From assembly GCA_027490755.1 (NCBI GenBank), contig JAIXXL010000027.1:1-64000 (forward strand): a stretch of DNA of 64,000 nucleotides, in the 5' to 3' direction. Below, one piece after another: positions 29,969-39,774 of the stretch. The notes beneath the pieces are model-generated. The model was given only the letters and a program-made list of their open reading frames with translations. It was not told the origin of the DNA and searched no databases. This DNA comes from Betaproteobacteria bacterium (GTDB lineage: Bacteria; Pseudomonadota; Gammaproteobacteria; Burkholderiales; UBA3065). How positions within the stretch are numbered: position 1 is the stretch's first letter; every line of letters starts with the position of its first letter. The position numbers and the translations under genes are program-made.

Positions 29969-30701
29969 CGCGGTCGTCGCCGTAGGCGTCGATAAGCAGG
30001 GCAAAGGCGTCCGGCCGGGCCAGGAAGGGCACGTGCGAGGCGTCGTCCCAACGCGTCAGACAGCCGCGCGGAAGGTTGTTGGCCATCCACTCACCAACCT
30101 CGACCGGGACGATGCGGTCCAGGCCGCCGTGCACCACATCGACCGGACAGTTCAGGCCGGGGATGCGGTCGCGGAAGTCGGCCTCGGCCAGCGTGCGCAG
30201 CCCGGCTCGCAGGAAGCCTTGGTGCTCCATCGCCGCACGGCCGGCCTCGCGCAGAAGCTGTCCCGCCGCCGGCGAGGCCTCGCGCCCACCCATCACGCCC
30301 AGCGCGGCGAAGCGCTTGAGCGTCTCCCGCGGGTCCTGCTCGAAGAACTGGGTGAAGGTGTCAAGCTCCTGGCGCGACATCCCGTAGGCCCAGTTCTCGC
30401 GCCGCAGGAAGCTCGGCGTAGAGGCAGTGAGCACCAGACGCCGCACCTGCTCGGGTGCGGCCAGCGCCCAGGCTTGGGCATAGATACCGCCGAGCGACCA
30501 GCCGCAGACCGCCACCGGCCCGGGGAAGCGCTCGCGCAGGGCCGCGACCATGCTGTCCAGGCCGGCGTCGGGCGCCAACTCGAAAAGGTCTGGGGTCTCG
30601 ACATGGTGGGTTCGCGTCAGGCGATCGCAGACCGGCTGCCAGACCGCGGAACTGCTCCCCCAGCCGTGCAGAAAGACCCATGTGGGCAGGGCGTTAGCCA
30701 T
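29961..30701 (-). CDS. bioH: Pimeloyl-ACP methyl ester carboxylesterase BioH
   Basis: Alpha/beta hydrolase (246 aa) that removes the methyl group added by BioC. FLHGWGSSSAVW forms the oxyanion-side loop; GWSLGG carries the nucleophile Ser; the catalytic His is in DASHVPFLARP near the end. It overlaps bioF by 8 nt upstream and bioC by 8 nt downstream. Confidence 0.94.
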   Translation of the reverse strand: MANALPTWVFLHGWGSSSAVWQPVCDRLTRTHHVETPDLFELAPDAGLDSMVAALRERFPGPVAVCGWSLGGIYAQAWALAAPEQVRRLVLTASTPSFLRRENWAYGMSRQELDTFTQFFEQDPRETLKRFAALGVMGGREASPAAGQLLREAGRAAMEHQGFLRAGLRTLAEADFRDRIPGLNCPVDVVHGGLDRIVPVEVGEWMANNLPRGCLTRWDDASHVPFLARPDAFALLIDAYGDDRDV

Positions 30702-31953
30702 TACAGAACAACTCCTTCAATGCAGTGATCAGTCGATCGGTGTCCTGCTCGCTATGTCCCGCGGACAGACTCACGCGCAGCCGCGCAGTTCCGGCAGGTA
30801 CCGTCGGCGGCCGGATGGCCGGGACCCAGAGGCCTGCCCGCCGCAGCGCCGCCATCGCCTCCACCGCCCCGGCATCCGGGCCGACGATGACCGGGACGAT
30901 GGGGGTGGCGGGCAGGGCCGGCGAACCGCTGGCGTGCTCCGCAGCAGCACCCGCCAGCCCACAAGCCAGGCCGGCGCGGCCGAGAGACTGCCGCACTTCG
31001 GACGCCTTGGCCAGTAGACGATGACGTCGGTCGGCGCATTCGGCATCGGCCAGGCGGCCGAGAGCGGCCACCGCGGCCTCGGCCAGCAGGGGCGGCAGCG
31101 CCGTGGTGTAAATGTAGGAACGGCCTCGCTGAACGACCGCCTCGATCACCGGGCCGGCGCCCAGCAGCAGCGCGCCGGCTGCACCGGCGGCCTTGCCCAG
31201 GGTGACCATGAGGATGACGCGCGGATCGGCGCCACCGCTGGCGAACACATGCCGCGCGAAAGCCGGCTCGTGCAGGCTGCCGCGTCCGTCACCGAGCACA
31301 CCGAAACCGTGCGCGTCGTCGACCAGCAGCATGGCGTCATGCCGGCGGCACAGGTCCAGCAGCCGGTCCAGTCGGGCGATGTCACCGTCCATGCTGAAGA
31401 CAGCGTCTGTGAGCACCCACTTCTGCGGCGACGTATCGGCCGCCAGCCATTGCTCCAGCGTGTCCAGGTCACCGTGCTGGTAGCGGCGCAGGCGCGCGCC
31501 GGACAGCCGGGCGGCGTCGTTGAGGCAGGCGTGGTTGAGGCGATCGGCGTAGAGCGTGGCGCCGCGCCCGGCCAACGCGGTGACCGCCGCCAGGTTGGCG
31601 AGGTAACCACTGGAGAACAGCAGCGCCCGCTCAAAGCCGAGCCAAGCCGCTGCATGTGCCTCGGCGGCCTCGTGCGCGCGCGTATGACCAGACAACAGGT
31701 GCGAGGCCGCGCCGCCCACGCCCCAGCGCTCGATACCGGCCGTGGCCGCGTCGCGCAGCGCGCGATCGCCCGCCAGGCCCAGGTAGTCGTTGCCGGCAAA
31801 GTTGAGCAGCGTGTCGCCATCCACGCGCACGTTGACACCGTCGACCGCCTCGACAGTGACGCGGCGACGTCGCGAAGCCGCTGCCGGCGGCTTGATGACC
31901 GCCCTCAGCCAGTCCGGCAGCGATGCCTGAGGCGGAAGGTCAGTGACCTGCAT
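30694..31953 (-). CDS. bioF: 8-amino-7-oxononanoate synthase
   Basis: PLP-dependent condensation of pimeloyl-ACP with alanine (419 aa). N-terminal [11 protein letters not shown] and the [11 protein letters not shown] Asp-His region match; the PLP lysine is in [11 protein letters not shown]. Its start overlaps the end of bioB by 14 nt. A somewhat long N-terminus compared with E. coli is normal for betaproteobacteria. Confidence 0.95.
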   Translation of the reverse strand: MQVTDLPPQASLPDWLRAVIKPPAAASRRRRVTVEAVDGVNVRVDGDTLLNFAGNDYLGLAGDRALRDAATAGIERWGVGGAASHLLSGHTRAHEAAEAHAAAWLGFERALLFSSGYLANLAAVTALAGRGATLYADRLNHACLNDAARLSGARLRRYQHGDLDTLEQWLAADTSPQKWVLTDAVFSMDGDIARLDRLLDLCRRHDAMLLVDDAHGFGVLGDGRGSLHEPAFARHVFASGGADPRVILMVTLGKAAGAAGALLLGAGPVIEAVVQRGRSYIYTTALPPLLAEAAVAALGRLADAECADRRHRLLAKASEVRQSLGRAGLACGLAGAAAEHASGSPALPATPIVPVIVGPDAGAVEAMAALRRAGLWVPAIRPPTVPAGTARLRVSLSAGHSEQDTDRLITALKELFCNG

Positions 31954-32959
31954 CGACGCTCATGCCCAGCCGCGCGAACAGGTCTCGGTCGCGCTGCGCG
32001 CGGGGGTTGGGGGTGGTCAGCAGCTGCTCGCCGTAGAACACCGAGTTGGCCCCGGCGAGGAAGCACAGCGCCTGCATCTCGTCACTCATCTCCTCGCGGC
32101 CGGCCGACAGGCGCACCCGGCTGCGTGGCATGGTGATGCGAGCTGCGGCCACGGTGCGCACGAACTCGAGCGGCTCGAGCGGGTCGGCCGCCGCCAGCGG
32201 CGTGCCCTCGACGCGAACCAGATTGTTGATCGGCACCGACTCTGGCTGCGGGTCGAGTGCGGCCAGTTGGGCGATCAGGCCGGCACGCTGCGCGCGGCTC
32301 TCGCCCATGCCAAGGATGCCGCCGCAGCAGACATTGATGCCGGCCTCGCGCACCCGCTCCAGGGTATCCAGGCGGTCCTGGTAGTCGCGGGTGGTGATCA
32401 CCTCGCCGTAGAACTCGGGCGCGGTGTCGAGGTTGTGGTTGTAGTAGTCGAGGCCGGCGGACTTGAGCCGCTCGGCTTGGCCATCACGCAGCATGCCCAG
32501 CGTGACGCAGGTCTCCAGGCCAAGGTCGGCAACGGCGCGCACCATCTCGGTCACCTGGTGGATGTCGCGATCCTTCGGACTGCGCCATGCTGCGCCCATG
32601 CAGAACCGCGTCGCGCCGGCCTCGCGGGCGGCGGTCGCCGCGGCCACCACCTCGCTCAGCGGCATCAGCGGCGTGGCCTCGACGCCGCCGTGGTATCGCG
32701 CGGCCTGCGGGCAGTAGCCGCAGTCCTCCGGGCAGCCACCGGTCTTGATCGAGAGCAGCTGCGACAGCTGCACGGCGTTGGCGTCGAAGTGCTGGCGGTG
32801 GACGGTCTGCGCGCGGTACAGCAGGTCGGCGAAGGGCAGATCGAGCAGCGCCAGGACCGCCTCACGCGACCAGTGGGCGGGGGCCGCAGTGTCGGCGGCG
32901 ATGCCTGCAGGTGCAGCGTCGGCAGCTGCGGGGCCCAGCGGGTCGGTGACTGTGTTCAT
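31940..32959 (-). CDS. bioB: Biotin synthase
   Basis: Radical SAM enzyme (339 aa) that inserts sulfur into dethiobiotin. The [4Fe-4S]/SAM motif is [10 protein letters not shown] near residue 76. The ATG at 32959 is preferred over an upstream TTG. It is the first gene of the operon bioB-F-H-C-D, which lacks bioA here, so the aminotransferase step must be encoded elsewhere. It diverges from comF with only about 50 bp between starts. Confidence 0.96.
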   Translation of the reverse strand: MNTVTDPLGPAAADAAPAGIAADTAAPAHWSREAVLALLDLPFADLLYRAQTVHRQHFDANAVQLSQLLSIKTGGCPEDCGYCPQAARYHGGVEATPLMPLSEVVAAATAAREAGATRFCMGAAWRSPKDRDIHQVTEMVRAVADLGLETCVTLGMLRDGQAERLKSAGLDYYNHNLDTAPEFYGEVITTRDYQDRLDTLERVREAGINVCCGGILGMGESRAQRAGLIAQLAALDPQPESVPINNLVRVEGTPLAAADPLEPLEFVRTVAAARITMPRSRVRLSAGREEMSDEMQALCFLAGANSVFYGEQLLTTPNPRAQRDRDLFARLGMSVDAGH

Positions 32960-33010
32960 GGGAGATAACAAGTGGCAGTTGGAGGCGGAGTGTCTGCATG
33001 GACCCGCGCA

Positions 33011-33763
33011 ATGTCAATGTCGACGGCGCTCATCCCGACAATCTGCTCATTTATTGAGCGCTCATGGTTGCCGCGTACCTGTTTGCTGTGTGGCGCGGGC
33101 AGCCGGTATGCCCTCTGCGAGCCCTGCCTTGCCGAACTGCCGGAGCAGGTGCCTGCGGAGGAGGCATTGGCCGGGGCGATGCCGATCGCGGGCGGGCCGT
33201 CGCAGGGCGGGCCGTGCGCTGCGCCGCCCGAGCGAAGCGAGCGGGAGCGAGAAGAGTCGGCCCGAGCAAGGCCCGCTGCACAAAGCGTGACCGCCCACAC
33301 GCTGTGGCGCTACGCCGAGCCGGCGGACCGCGTGGTGATCGGCTTCAAGTATGGCGGCGACGCCGGCGTGGCCCGGCTGTGGGCGGCGCGGGTGGCGGGC
33401 GGCCTGCCCGCGGTCGATGCGCTGATCCCCATGCCGATGCACGCGCAGCGCTTGGCCGATCGCGGCCAGAACCCGGCCGAGGTGATGGCCAGCGCCCTAG
33501 CCCGCCACCTGCCCGGGCGTCCGCCACTGCTACGCGCCACCAAAACACGCATGACGGCGCGGCAGCAGGGGCTGGACCGCAAGGGTCGGCTGGCCAATGT
33601 CGCCGGCGCCTACCGCATCGACCAGCACCTGCACGGAATGCGCGTGCTGCTGGTCGATGACGTGCTGACAACCGGCGCCAGCCTGAGCGCGGTGGCCGAA
33701 GCGGCCTTTGACGCCGGGGCAGACGAGGTCAGCGCCGTAGCCATGGCGCGGGCGGTGCCCTAG
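33011..33763 (+). CDS. ComF family protein with an in-frame repeat insertion
   Basis: Phosphoribosyltransferase-fold protein of 250 aa, related to ComF/GntX. The N-terminal zinc finger has one Cys pair set (CLLCG...LCEPC, residues 24-39), and the PRPP loop [13 protein letters not shown] is intact near residue 215. Where homologues carry the second Cys pair, this protein has a Pro/Gly-rich stretch followed by [10 protein letters not shown] (about residues 73-82), encoded by a copy of the dispersed purine-rich repeat. The finger may be incomplete. The likely role is competence or DNA-related PRTase activity, by family only. Confidence 0.85.
   Translation: MSMSTALIPTICSFIERSWLPRTCLLCGAGSRYALCEPCLAELPEQVPAEEALAGAMPIAGGPSQGGPCAAPPERSEREREESARARPAAQSVTAHTLWRYAEPADRVVIGFKYGGDAGVARLWAARVAGGLPAVDALIPMPMHAQRLADRGQNPAEVMASALARHLPGRPPLLRATKTRMTARQQGLDRKGRLANVAGAYRIDQHLHGMRVLLVDDVLTTGASLSAVAEAAFDAGADEVSAVAMARAVP
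33192..33276. repeat. Dispersed hairpin-like repeat inserted inside comF
   Basis: The 25-nt purine-rich core at 33229-33253 matches 44-68 at 23 of 25 positions. It lies between inverted arms GCGGGCC (33192-33198, again 33207-33213) and GGCCCGC (33270-33276), paralleling the arm-core-arm layout at the start of the window. The comF reading frame is kept through it. Confidence 0.55.
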
Positions 33764-33785
33764 TCGCAGGCGATACCATGGCGCC

Positions 33786-34250
33786 ATGTTCCACCTGATC
33801 CTGTTCGAGCCGGAGATCCCGCCCAATACCGGCAACCTGATCCGGCTCTGCGCCAACACCGGCACGCAGCTGCACCTGGTCGAGCCGCTCGGCTTCCGCC
33901 TCGACGACCGCGACCTGAAGCGCGCGGGGCTGGACTACCACGAGTGGTCGACGCTGCAGGTGCACGGCGATTGGCCGGCCTGTCGTGCGGCGCTGGGCGA
34001 TGCGCGGGTGTTCGCCGCCAGCACACGCAACTCGCTGCGCTACGACAGCGTGGCCTACGCGCCGGGCGACGCCTTCCTGCTGGGGCCGGAATCGCGTGGC
34101 CTGCCGGACGGCGTGCTGGACACCTTCACGCCGGAACGGCGGGTGCGTATCCCGATGCGGCCGGGGCAGCGCAGCCTGAACCTGTCAAACGCGGGTGCAG
34201 TACTGGTGTACGAGGCCTGGCGACAGACCGGTTTCGCCGGGGGGGGTTAG
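33786..34250 (+). CDS. trmL: tRNA (cytidine(34)-2'-O)-methyltransferase TrmL
   Basis: SPOUT-class methyltransferase (154 aa) acting on the wobble base of tRNA-Leu. FEPEIPPNTGNLIRLCANTG at the start, LLGPESRGLP and NLSNAGAVLVYEAWRQ form the knot and SAM site. It begins 23 nt after comF, so the two may be co-transcribed. A short Gly tail (FAGGG) ends the protein. Confidence 0.95.
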   Translation: MFHLILFEPEIPPNTGNLIRLCANTGTQLHLVEPLGFRLDDRDLKRAGLDYHEWSTLQVHGDWPACRAALGDARVFAASTRNSLRYDSVAYAPGDAFLLGPESRGLPDGVLDTFTPERRVRIPMRPGQRSLNLSNAGAVLVYEAWRQTGFAGGG

Positions 34251-34299
34251 TCGCACGCCAGCGCGCAGCGGCCGCGGGACATGACGAGTCGTTGGCGGT

Positions 34300-35328
34300 T
34301 CAGCTGCCGAATTCCGCGCGCGGCTCGCGCGCCAGCAGGGCCGCCACCGCCTGCTGCGCAGGGACACCCTCGAACAACACGCTGTGCACCGCCTCGGTGA
34401 TCGGCAACTCCACGCCCATCTCGCGGCCCAGACGCGCCACCGCCTGCGCCGTCTTCACGCCCTCGGCGACCTGCCCCAGCGCGGCGGATGCTGCCTCGAC
34501 AGTCTCGCCACGGCCCACCGCCAGACCCAGCCGCCGGTTGCGCGACAGGTCGGAGGTGGTGGTCAGCACCAGGTCGCCCAGCCCGGCCAGCCCGTAAAAG
34601 GTCTGCGACTGGCCGCCCAGCGCCACGCCCAGGCGGGCGATCTCGGCCAGGCCGCGCGTGACCAGTGCGGCGCGCGCGTTGTTGCCAAAACCCAGCGCAT
34701 CGCTGATGCCGGCGGCGATGGCGATGACGTTCTTCACCGCACCACCCACCTCGGCGCCGATGCGGTCGTCGCTGGCGTAGACGCGCAGCCGGCTGGTGTG
34801 GAGCGCCTCCACCTCGCGGCGGGCGGCATCCATGTCGGCGCCGGCCAAGGTGACGGCGGTGGGCAGCCCGCGCCCGACCTCGGCAGCAAAGCTGGGCCCG
34901 GAGACGACGAACACCGGGTGACCCGGCAGCTCGGCCTCCACCACACGGTGGGGCAGATCACCAGTGGCCAGCTCAAAGCCCTTGCAGAGCAGGAAGATGC
35001 CGGCTGATGCCGGCAGGGCACCTGATCCCGCAATCAGCTGGCAAGCCTGGCGAACGGCGTTGACCGGAACCGCCAGCGCGATGCGCGGGGCACCCGCCAA
35101 CGCGGCGCCGATGTCAGGCGTGACGTCGACCGCCGACGGCAACGCAACGCCGGGCAGCAGGCGCGCGTTCTCGCGCGCGGTCTGCATGGCAGAAGCTTGG
35201 GAAGGGTCGCGGCACCACAGCCGCACCGGGCCGTGCGCGCAAAGCGCGACCGCCATGGCAGTGCCCCAGGCACCACCACCGAGCACGGCAAAGGCCGGGG
35301 TCGCGCGGGCGGTCAAGGCAGCAGGCAT
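34300..35328 (-). CDS. gpsA: Glycerol-3-phosphate dehydrogenase [NAD(P)+]
   Basis: Makes sn-glycerol 3-phosphate for phospholipids (342 aa). The Rossmann motif VLGGGAWGTAMA at residues 15-26 and the catalytic-Lys region GGAVKNVIAIAAG are present. It follows secB by 34 nt; secB-gpsA is a conserved proteobacterial pair. Confidence 0.95.
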   Translation of the reverse strand: MPAALTARATPAFAVLGGGAWGTAMAVALCAHGPVRLWCRDPSQASAMQTARENARLLPGVALPSAVDVTPDIGAALAGAPRIALAVPVNAVRQACQLIAGSGALPASAGIFLLCKGFELATGDLPHRVVEAELPGHPVFVVSGPSFAAEVGRGLPTAVTLAGADMDAARREVEALHTSRLRVYASDDRIGAEVGGAVKNVIAIAAGISDALGFGNNARAALVTRGLAEIARLGVALGGQSQTFYGLAGLGDLVLTTTSDLSRNRRLGLAVGRGETVEAASAALGQVAEGVKTAQAVARLGREMGVELPITEAVHSVLFEGVPAQQAVAALLAREPRAEFGS

Positions 35329-35361
35329 GGGGGCGGCAGGCTGCCGCCCCGCGTGTCCTTG

Positions 35362-35850
35362 TTACTGGACCTGCTGTTGCTGCTGCTTGGCAGCTTGCTG
35401 TTGCGCGAACAGCGCCTCGAAGTTGACCGGGTTGAGCAGCACCGGCAGGAAGCCAGCACGGGTCACGGTGGTCGAGATGGTCTCGCGGGCGTAGGGGAAG
35501 AGGATGTTCGGGCAAGCGATCATCAGGATCGGCTGCAGCTGGTCTTCCGGCACGCCGGTCACGCCGAAAACGCCGGCCTGTGACACTTCGACCAGGAACA
35601 CGGTCTTGTCGCCGGCCTTGGCGGTGACGGTGACCTTGAGCGACACGTCATACATGTTGTCGCCCAGCGAATTCACGTTGGTCTGCAGCTCGATGGCGAT
35701 CTGCGGCGGCTCGCGGTCGAGGAAGATCTGGGGTGCGTTGGGCACCTCCAGCGACAGGTCCTTCACGTAGAGCTTCTCGATCGCGAACTGCGGACCGGCT
35801 TGCGCGGTCTCGGTGTTCTGTTCGGGGGCGGGGGTGTTCTTTTCAGCCAT
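35362..35850 (-). CDS. secB: Protein-export chaperone SecB
   Basis: Tetrameric cytosolic chaperone that delivers preproteins to SecA (162 aa). The conserved core (FAIEKLYVKDLSLEVPNAP and ACPNILFPYARE) is intact, and a Gln-rich tail follows. It is the middle gene of rhodanese-grxC-secB-gpsA, all on the minus strand. Confidence 0.96.
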   Translation of the reverse strand: MAEKNTPAPEQNTETAQAGPQFAIEKLYVKDLSLEVPNAPQIFLDREPPQIAIELQTNVNSLGDNMYDVSLKVTVTAKAGDKTVFLVEVSQAGVFGVTGVPEDQLQPILMIACPNILFPYARETISTTVTRAGFLPVLLNPVNFEALFAQQQAAKQQQQQVQ

Positions 35851-35956
35851 CGGGATGCTCCGGGTCGTCGTCGGAACGACGTAAGTGATTGTTAAGGGAC
35901 GCTACAAAGCGCGAAATTGTAGCCGATGCCCGCAGATCCGCCGATACCGGCGACGC

Positions 35957-36229
35957 TCAGGCGGCAGGATGACCCAGCAACGGCTGCAGCCGACCGGCCA
36001 CGTCGAGTGCTCGCAGGTCATCGTAGCCGCCAACGTGCGTGTCGCCGATGTAGATCTGCGGCACGGTACGCCGGCCGGTCCGGTTCATCATCTCGACGCG
36101 GCGATCGGGCTCGAGGTCGACGCGGACGAATTCGATCTCGGCCACACCGCGAGCATGCAGCAGCTGCTCGGCACGCACGCAGTAGGGGCAGCTCGCCGTG
36201 GTGTACATGAGGACGCGCGGCGTACTCAT
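35957..36229 (-). CDS. grxC: Glutaredoxin 3
   Basis: Dithiol glutaredoxin of 90 aa. The active site is CPYC at residues 14-17, with TVPQIYIGDTHVGGYDDL forming the glutathione groove. The start overlaps the rhodanese stop by 3 nt, so both are co-translated. Confidence 0.95.
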   Translation of the reverse strand: MSTPRVLMYTTASCPYCVRAEQLLHARGVAEIEFVRVDLEPDRRVEMMNRTGRRTVPQIYIGDTHVGGYDDLRALDVAGRLQPLLGHPAA

Positions 36230-36636
36230 GAGCGCACCGGCAGGCCGGCCTCGCGCCAGGCTGTCATGCCGCCAGCCAGCAGGTGCAGGCGATCGGCGCC
36301 GTTCTCGCGCAGGCGGCGGCTGGCCGCCACGGCGCCGGTCGCGCCCTCGCACACCAGCAGCAGCGGCCGGCCAGACACCTTGGCCAGGCGCGACTGCGCC
36401 TCGCCCAGCTGCGCCAGCGGCAGGCTGACGGCGCCGGTGATGTGGCCGCGCGCGAACACCTCGGTGCTGCGCAGGTCGACCACGGCGGCATTGTCGCGGT
36501 TGATCAGCTGAACCGCCTGCGCCGGGGTCAGGCGCGGCAGGCCGGCCAGCCGCTCGCCAACGATGTCCCACAGCAGCGCCCCGGCGGTGAGCAGCGCGAT
36601 GCCCACCAGCATCCAGTTGTCGGTCAGGAAATCCAT
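36226..36636 (-). CDS. Membrane-anchored rhodanese-like protein (YibN type)
   Basis: A protein of 136 aa with one N-terminal transmembrane helix (WMLVGIALLTAGALLWDIV) and a single rhodanese domain facing the cytoplasm. The active-site Cys is kept (LLVCEGATG, about residue 95), so sulfurtransferase activity is possible. It heads the grxC-secB-gpsA run and diverges from gpmI. Confidence 0.88.
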   Translation of the reverse strand: MDFLTDNWMLVGIALLTAGALLWDIVGERLAGLPRLTPAQAVQLINRDNAAVVDLRSTEVFARGHITGAVSLPLAQLGEAQSRLAKVSGRPLLLVCEGATGAVAASRRLRENGADRLHLLAGGMTAWREAGLPVRS

Positions 36637-36775
36637 GTGTGTCCTACGGAAGACGGCCCGCCTGTCGCCTACTAGACGCCTGTCGGCGGCCCCGGCGGCT
36701 CAGGTGGTACCATCAGTCGGTGATTTGCAGACGCCAGCTCCGGACGGATCACCGCGCCAGAACCAACTCAAGCCG

Positions 36776-38368
36776 ATGATACCGGAAAGGTCCGCCATCC
36801 CTCGCAGCAGCGTCACCCCGGCCCTGCTGATCATCCTCGACGGCTTCGGCTGCCGTGCCGCGCGCGACCACAACGCGGTGGCGCTGGCCCGCACCCCCTA
36901 CCTCGACCGCCTGTTCGGCACCTGGCCGCACACCCGCATCGATGCCTCCGAAGGCCACGTCGGCCTGCCGGCCGGGCAGATGGGCAACAGCGAGGTCGGC
37001 CACATGAACATCGGCTCGGGCCGCATCGTCTACCAGGACGTGACGCGCATCGACCACGAGATCGCCACCGGCGGCTTCGACCGCAACCCGGTCCTGGCGG
37101 CGGCGGTGGACCGCGCCGCCGACACCGGCAAGGCGCTGCACCTGCTGGCGCTGGTATCCGACGGCGGCGTGCACGCCAGCGAGCAGCACATGCAGGCGAT
37201 GCTGCGCATGGCCGCCGCCCGCGGCATCGACAACCTTTACGTGCACGCCATCGCCGACGGCCGCGACACGCCGCCGCAGAGCGCGCACCTGTATCTCGAC
37301 CGGCTCGAGGCCTTCTGCCGCCAGACCGGGCGCGGTCGCGTGGCCTCGCTGATCGGCCGCTACTTCGCCATGGACCGCGACCGCCGCTGGAAACGGGTGG
37401 AGCGCGCCTGGCACCTGTTCGTGCGCGGCGAGGGCGACTTCACCGCAGCCACCGCCACCGAGGCGCTGGACGCCGCCTACGCGCGCGGCGAGACCGACGA
37501 GTTCATCCAGCCGACGCTGATCGTGCCGCCGGGCAGCCAGCCGGTGCGCATGGAGGACGGCGACGTAGTGGTGTTCCTCAACTTCCGCTCCGACCGCGCC
37601 CGGGAGCTCACGCGCGCGTTGGCGACCGCCGACTTCGCCGATTTCGAGCGGCCGGGGCAGCCCACCCTCGGCGAATTCGTCTGCATGACGCGCTACGACG
37701 AGTCGCTGGACCTGCCGGTGGCCTACCCGCCGCAGACCCTGTGCAACGGTCTGGGCGAATACATCTCTTCGCTGGGGCTTTCGCAGTTCCGCATCGCCGA
37801 GACCGAGAAGTACGCCCACGTGACCTACTTCTTCAATGGCGGCAACGAGCAACCTTTCCCCAACGAGGTGCGGCAGCTGGTGCCCAGCCCGCAGGTCGAC
37901 ACCTACGACATGCAGCCGGAGATGAGCGCTCCGGCGGTGACCGATGCGCTGATCGACGCCATCGAGTCGCGCCGCTACCAGCTGCTGGTCTGCAACTACG
38001 CCAACGGCGACATGGTCGGCCACACCGGCAACCTCGAGGCCGCCGTGCGCGCGGTCGAGGCCCTAGACGCCTGCCTGGCGCGGGTCATCCCGACCATGCT
38101 CGCCTGCGGCGGCGAGGTGCTGCTGACCGCCGACCACGGCAACGCCGAGGACATGTTCGACGAGGGTTCGGGGCAGCCGCATACCGCGCACACCCTGAAC
38201 CCGGTGCCGCTGATCTACATGGGCAGGCCGGCACGCATGATCGACGGCGGCCGCCTGGCCGACATCGCGCCCACGCTGCTGGCCATGATGGGACTGCAGC
38301 AGCCTCCAGAGATGACCGGCCGGGCCTTGGTCGATTTCGAGTCGGCAGTGCCGTGGAGCAGCCGCTAG
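36776..38368 (+). CDS. gpmI: 2,3-bisphosphoglycerate-independent phosphoglycerate mutase
   Basis: Mn-dependent alkaline phosphatase-superfamily enzyme interconverting 3- and 2-phosphoglycerate (530 aa). ILDGFGCR with the first metal Asp, GQMGNSEVGHMNIG with the nucleophile Ser, and TADHGNAEDM near the end are all present. The ATG at 36776 gives about 18 residues before the core; a longer upstream extension is not family-like. It is followed after 4 nt by envC, a frequent neighbour. Confidence 0.95.
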   Translation: MIPERSAIPRSSVTPALLIILDGFGCRAARDHNAVALARTPYLDRLFGTWPHTRIDASEGHVGLPAGQMGNSEVGHMNIGSGRIVYQDVTRIDHEIATGGFDRNPVLAAAVDRAADTGKALHLLALVSDGGVHASEQHMQAMLRMAAARGIDNLYVHAIADGRDTPPQSAHLYLDRLEAFCRQTGRGRVASLIGRYFAMDRDRRWKRVERAWHLFVRGEGDFTAATATEALDAAYARGETDEFIQPTLIVPPGSQPVRMEDGDVVVFLNFRSDRARELTRALATADFADFERPGQPTLGEFVCMTRYDESLDLPVAYPPQTLCNGLGEYISSLGLSQFRIAETEKYAHVTYFFNGGNEQPFPNEVRQLVPSPQVDTYDMQPEMSAPAVTDALIDAIESRRYQLLVCNYANGDMVGHTGNLEAAVRAVEALDACLARVIPTMLACGGEVLLTADHGNAEDMFDEGSGQPHTAHTLNPVPLIYMGRPARMIDGGRLADIAPTLLAMMGLQQPPEMTGRALVDFESAVPWSSR

Positions 38369-38372
38369 CGTC

Positions 38373-39647
38373 ATGAGCGTGCCCACCGGACAAGCCGGCC
38401 GGAGCCGCCGCGCGGGCTGGGCGACCGGGGCGTTGGCGGCTTGTCTTGTGGCTGGCCTTGTTGCGCCTGCACCGCTGGCGGCGGCCGATGCGCCGGGCAA
38501 GGCTGGCGCGCCCAAGGAAGATCTGGCGGCGGTCCGCAAGCAGATCGAGTCGCTGCAGAGGTCGCTCGAGGCCGCCGAGGGTTCGCGTGCCGAGGTGACC
38601 GACGCCCTGCGCGAGTCCGAGCAGGCGATCTCGGCGACCCAGCGCAAGCTGCACCAGCTCGACGGCGAGCGGCGGCGCATCAACCGGCAGCTGGACGAGC
38701 TCGGCCGCGACGCCGACACCACGCAGGGGCAGATCGAGTCGCAGCGCGAGCGCATCTCGGGCCTGCTGCAGCGCCAGTACCTGCGCGGCGACGACGACGC
38801 GCTGCGGCTGATGCTCAAGGGCAGCGACCCGGCCGACCTGCAGCGCGACCTGGTGGCCTACCGGCGCATCCTGGCCGCACGCAAGCACGAGATCGACCGC
38901 CTCGAGGGGCAGCTGCAGCGGCTGGTCGACCTGCGCACCGAGATCGATGACCGACGCGTCGAGTTGCAGGCGGTCCAGCGCGAGGAGCAGACGCAGGCGA
39001 AGAAGCTCGAGAAGCAGAAGGCTCAGCACGCGCAGAGCCTGGCCAAGCTGGGCAAGGACATCGAGGTGCGGCGCCGCCAGATCGAGACGCTCAAGCGCGA
39101 CGAGACGCGCCTGACGCAGCTGATCGAGCGGCTGGCGGCACTCAAGCCGCCGGCGCCCAAGCCCGCCAAACCGAAGGCGCCGGGCGCAACAGCCCCCGGC
39201 GGGCCGGCACCGATCGCCAGCGACAACCTGCCCGAGCGCGGCTTCCAGGGCGACTTCGCGGCGCTCAAGGGGCGGCTGCGGCTGCCGGTGCGAGGCGACG
39301 TGGTGAACCGCTTCGGCAGCCCACGCGCCGACACCGGACTGGCCTGGAAGGGCCTGCTGATCCGCGCCGACCAGGGCGCGCCGGTGCTGGCGGTGGCGCC
39401 CGGCCGGGTGGCCTACGCCGACTGGCTGCGGGGTTTCGGCAACCTCCTCATCATCGACCACGGCGACGGCTACATGAGCCTGTACGGCTACAACGAGAGC
39501 CTGCTCAAGCAGCCTGGCGAGACGGTGTCGTCGGGCGATGCCGTGGCGCGCGTCGGCAGCTCGGGCGGCAGCCCGGGCTCGGCCCTGTACTTCGAATTGC
39601 GCCGGGCGGGTTCACCCATCGACCCGCTGGCGTGGGTCGGCCGCTAG
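38373..39647 (+). CDS. envC: EnvC-like murein hydrolase activator (degenerate M23)
   Basis: Periplasmic protein of 424 aa with a Sec signal ending ...PAPLAAAD, a long coiled coil (about residues 45-260) and a C-terminal LytM domain. The zinc ligands of active M23 peptidases are missing: the HG(N)GY..xH site reads HGDGYMSLYGY and the last HxH reads LYFEL. That is the EnvC pattern, in which the domain activates amidases rather than cutting peptidoglycan. FtsEX, its expected controller, is encoded at 16423-18026. Confidence 0.9.
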   Translation: MSVPTGQAGRSRRAGWATGALAACLVAGLVAPAPLAAADAPGKAGAPKEDLAAVRKQIESLQRSLEAAEGSRAEVTDALRESEQAISATQRKLHQLDGERRRINRQLDELGRDADTTQGQIESQRERISGLLQRQYLRGDDDALRLMLKGSDPADLQRDLVAYRRILAARKHEIDRLEGQLQRLVDLRTEIDDRRVELQAVQREEQTQAKKLEKQKAQHAQSLAKLGKDIEVRRRQIETLKRDETRLTQLIERLAALKPPAPKPAKPKAPGATAPGGPAPIASDNLPERGFQGDFAALKGRLRLPVRGDVVNRFGSPRADTGLAWKGLLIRADQGAPVLAVAPGRVAYADWLRGFGNLLIIDHGDGYMSLYGYNESLLKQPGETVSSGDAVARVGSSGGSPGSALYFELRRAGSPIDPLAWVGR

Positions 39648-39774
39648 AGCCGCCGCGCATCTTCGTAACGATGCAGATGCATCGCGCTGCAACCTTCTGC
39701 GCAGCGTGGGCTCAAAGCCCTGCCATACAATGACCGAACCGGCCCTGCCGGACACACCACCGGAGCTTATGACA

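Noticed and set aside
36749-38023. 424-codon minus-strand frame opposite gpmI
   Set aside because: Shadow of gpmI, with low-complexity His/Arg/Val composition and no motif.
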